From Fischerella sp. JS2 (GTDB lineage: Bacteria > Cyanobacteriota > Cyanobacteriia > Cyanobacteriales > Nostocaceae), in NCBI RefSeq assembly GCF_032393985.1, contig NZ_CP135918.1, forward strand, positions 6,573,724-6,637,723: a stretch of 64,000 bases of DNA. Reading direction: 5' to 3'. The stretch's first letter is position 1; every line of letters starts with the position of its first letter. Below the pieces are notes generated by a model. It was not told the DNA's origin. It saw only the letters and a list, made by a program, of their open reading frames with translations, and did not search any database. This document shows positions 63,520 to 64,000 of this stretch, in pieces. Position numbers and translations under genes: made by a program.

Positions 63520-64000
63520 ATGTATTTTGGCGTGAAATCAATTTTAGGATTTTTAATATTAGGCTTTATAGTCGCTTCCTCCGTAGTTGTCTTGGCTCAA
63601 GAGCCATATCCCTATTTGCGGGTTGTTTATCCTCCCCCAAATTACCAAACTAGTGCTGATCGCATTTTCTTTCTTGGTACAGCCCCCGCTTCCGGACAGG
63701 TTTTAATCAATGGTAAAGCAATCAAGCGCAGTCAGTCTGGCCATTTTGCCCCTAGTTTACCTTTACAGGTAGGAGAAAATACTTTTAGTGTCAACTACCA
63801 AAAACAAACAATTCAGATTCAGGTAACAAGGCTAGCCACCCAACCGGAAATACCACAGGGTTTAGCCTTTGCCAAAGATTCTTTGACTCCAGCAGTTGAC
63901 ATTGCTAGACTTCCAGGGGAACTAATTTGTTTGAGTGCGATCGCCACTCCCAACGCCAATGTATCTGTAAAATTGGGTAATCAAACAATTTCCCTCTCAC
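63520..64000 (+). CDS. Exported protein, probably N-acetylmuramoyl-L-alanine amidase N-terminal region, cut by window edge
   Basis: From the ATG at 63520 the frame runs to the edge, about 160 residues. It has a signal peptide (KSILGFLILGFIVASSVVVL, cleaved after LAQ) and then a beta-rich domain: YPYLRVVYPPPNYQTSADRI, FFLGTAPASGQVLINGKAIK, GHFAPSLPLQVGENTFSVNY. This resembles the N-terminal region of large cyanobacterial cell-wall amidases, in which the zinc amidase domain comes last. That domain is beyond the window, so the name is tentative. Confidence 0.6.
   Translation, partial: MYFGVKSILGFLILGFIVASSVVVLAQEPYPYLRVVYPPPNYQTSADRIFFLGTAPASGQVLINGKAIKRSQSGHFAPSLPLQVGENTFSVNYQKQTIQIQVTRLATQPEIPQGLAFAKDSLTPAVDIARLPGELICLSAIATPNANVSVKLGNQTISLS

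Overview
The window reads as chromosome of a filamentous, probably heterocyst-forming cyanobacterium (Nostocales). The reasons are the many HIP1 octamers (GCGATCGC), heptanucleotide tandem repeats (STRRs) in many gaps, a Mo-nitrogenase-C-terminal-domain protein, and cyanobacterial markers (psb28, the carotenoid isomerase crtH, ferredoxin-type sulfite reductase, several proteins of cyanobacteria-specific families). Genes are mostly single or in pairs on both strands, separated by repeat-rich gaps. No rRNA, tRNA or CRISPR array was recognised.

Layout. 1-7.0 kb: truncated Uma2-family gene, obgE, TerB/Mo-nitro_C protein, a methyltransferase plus GIEHE-type ligase pair, then sir convergent to them across two hairpins. 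7-16.6 kb: outer-membrane-like protein, small conserved proteins, YggT, upp, crtH, a subtilase with N-terminal PPC domains, a DUF92/VTE6-like membrane protein. 16.9-20.3 kb: a parvulin-type isomerase overlapping a type-I-secretion-like ABC exporter whose C39 domain has lost its catalytic residues. 20.3-21.7 kb: a repeat- and hairpin-rich gap with one ribbon-helix-helix protein. 21.7-27.5 kb: a CheB-CheB-CheR/PAS-PAS/histidine kinase signalling block, with the first cheB frameshifted in a CG run. 28-36.8 kb: a fused OppD/OppF-type ATPase, ssb, a flavin monooxygenase, a UgpC/MalK-type ATPase, cysS, a His-rich COG0523 metal GTPase. 37-46.1 kb: Rpn nuclease, dtd, psb28, moaB, class III adenylate cyclase, XPB-like helicase, a caspase-like protein without the His/Cys dyad, and sat. 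46.6-53.3 kb: alanine racemase, unknown proteins, a methyltransferase, a GT39-type glycosyltransferase, a complete IS1-family element with 8-bp target duplication. 53.9-64 kb: a STAND-like ATPase with 12 TPRs, a cobalamin-riboswitch-controlled DUF1636 gene, a GatD-like amidotransferase, prfB with its +1 recoding site, DUF3285-ybeY-dgkA, a duplicated-domain protein, pyrG and the start of an exported, probably amidase, protein.

Together the identifiable genes are housekeeping: sulfur assimilation (sat, sir, cysS), translation (prfB, cysS, dtd, ybeY, obgE), nucleotide supply (upp, pyrG), photosynthesis (psb28, crtH) and envelope (alr, gatD-like, dgkA, amidase). The less ordinary content is the repeat biology: a MITE-like family with ATACCAATT ends, hairpin elements, STRRs, a hairpin-plus-GAGG repeat in two clusters, and one repeat family present both in gaps and in frame inside three otherwise intact proteins.
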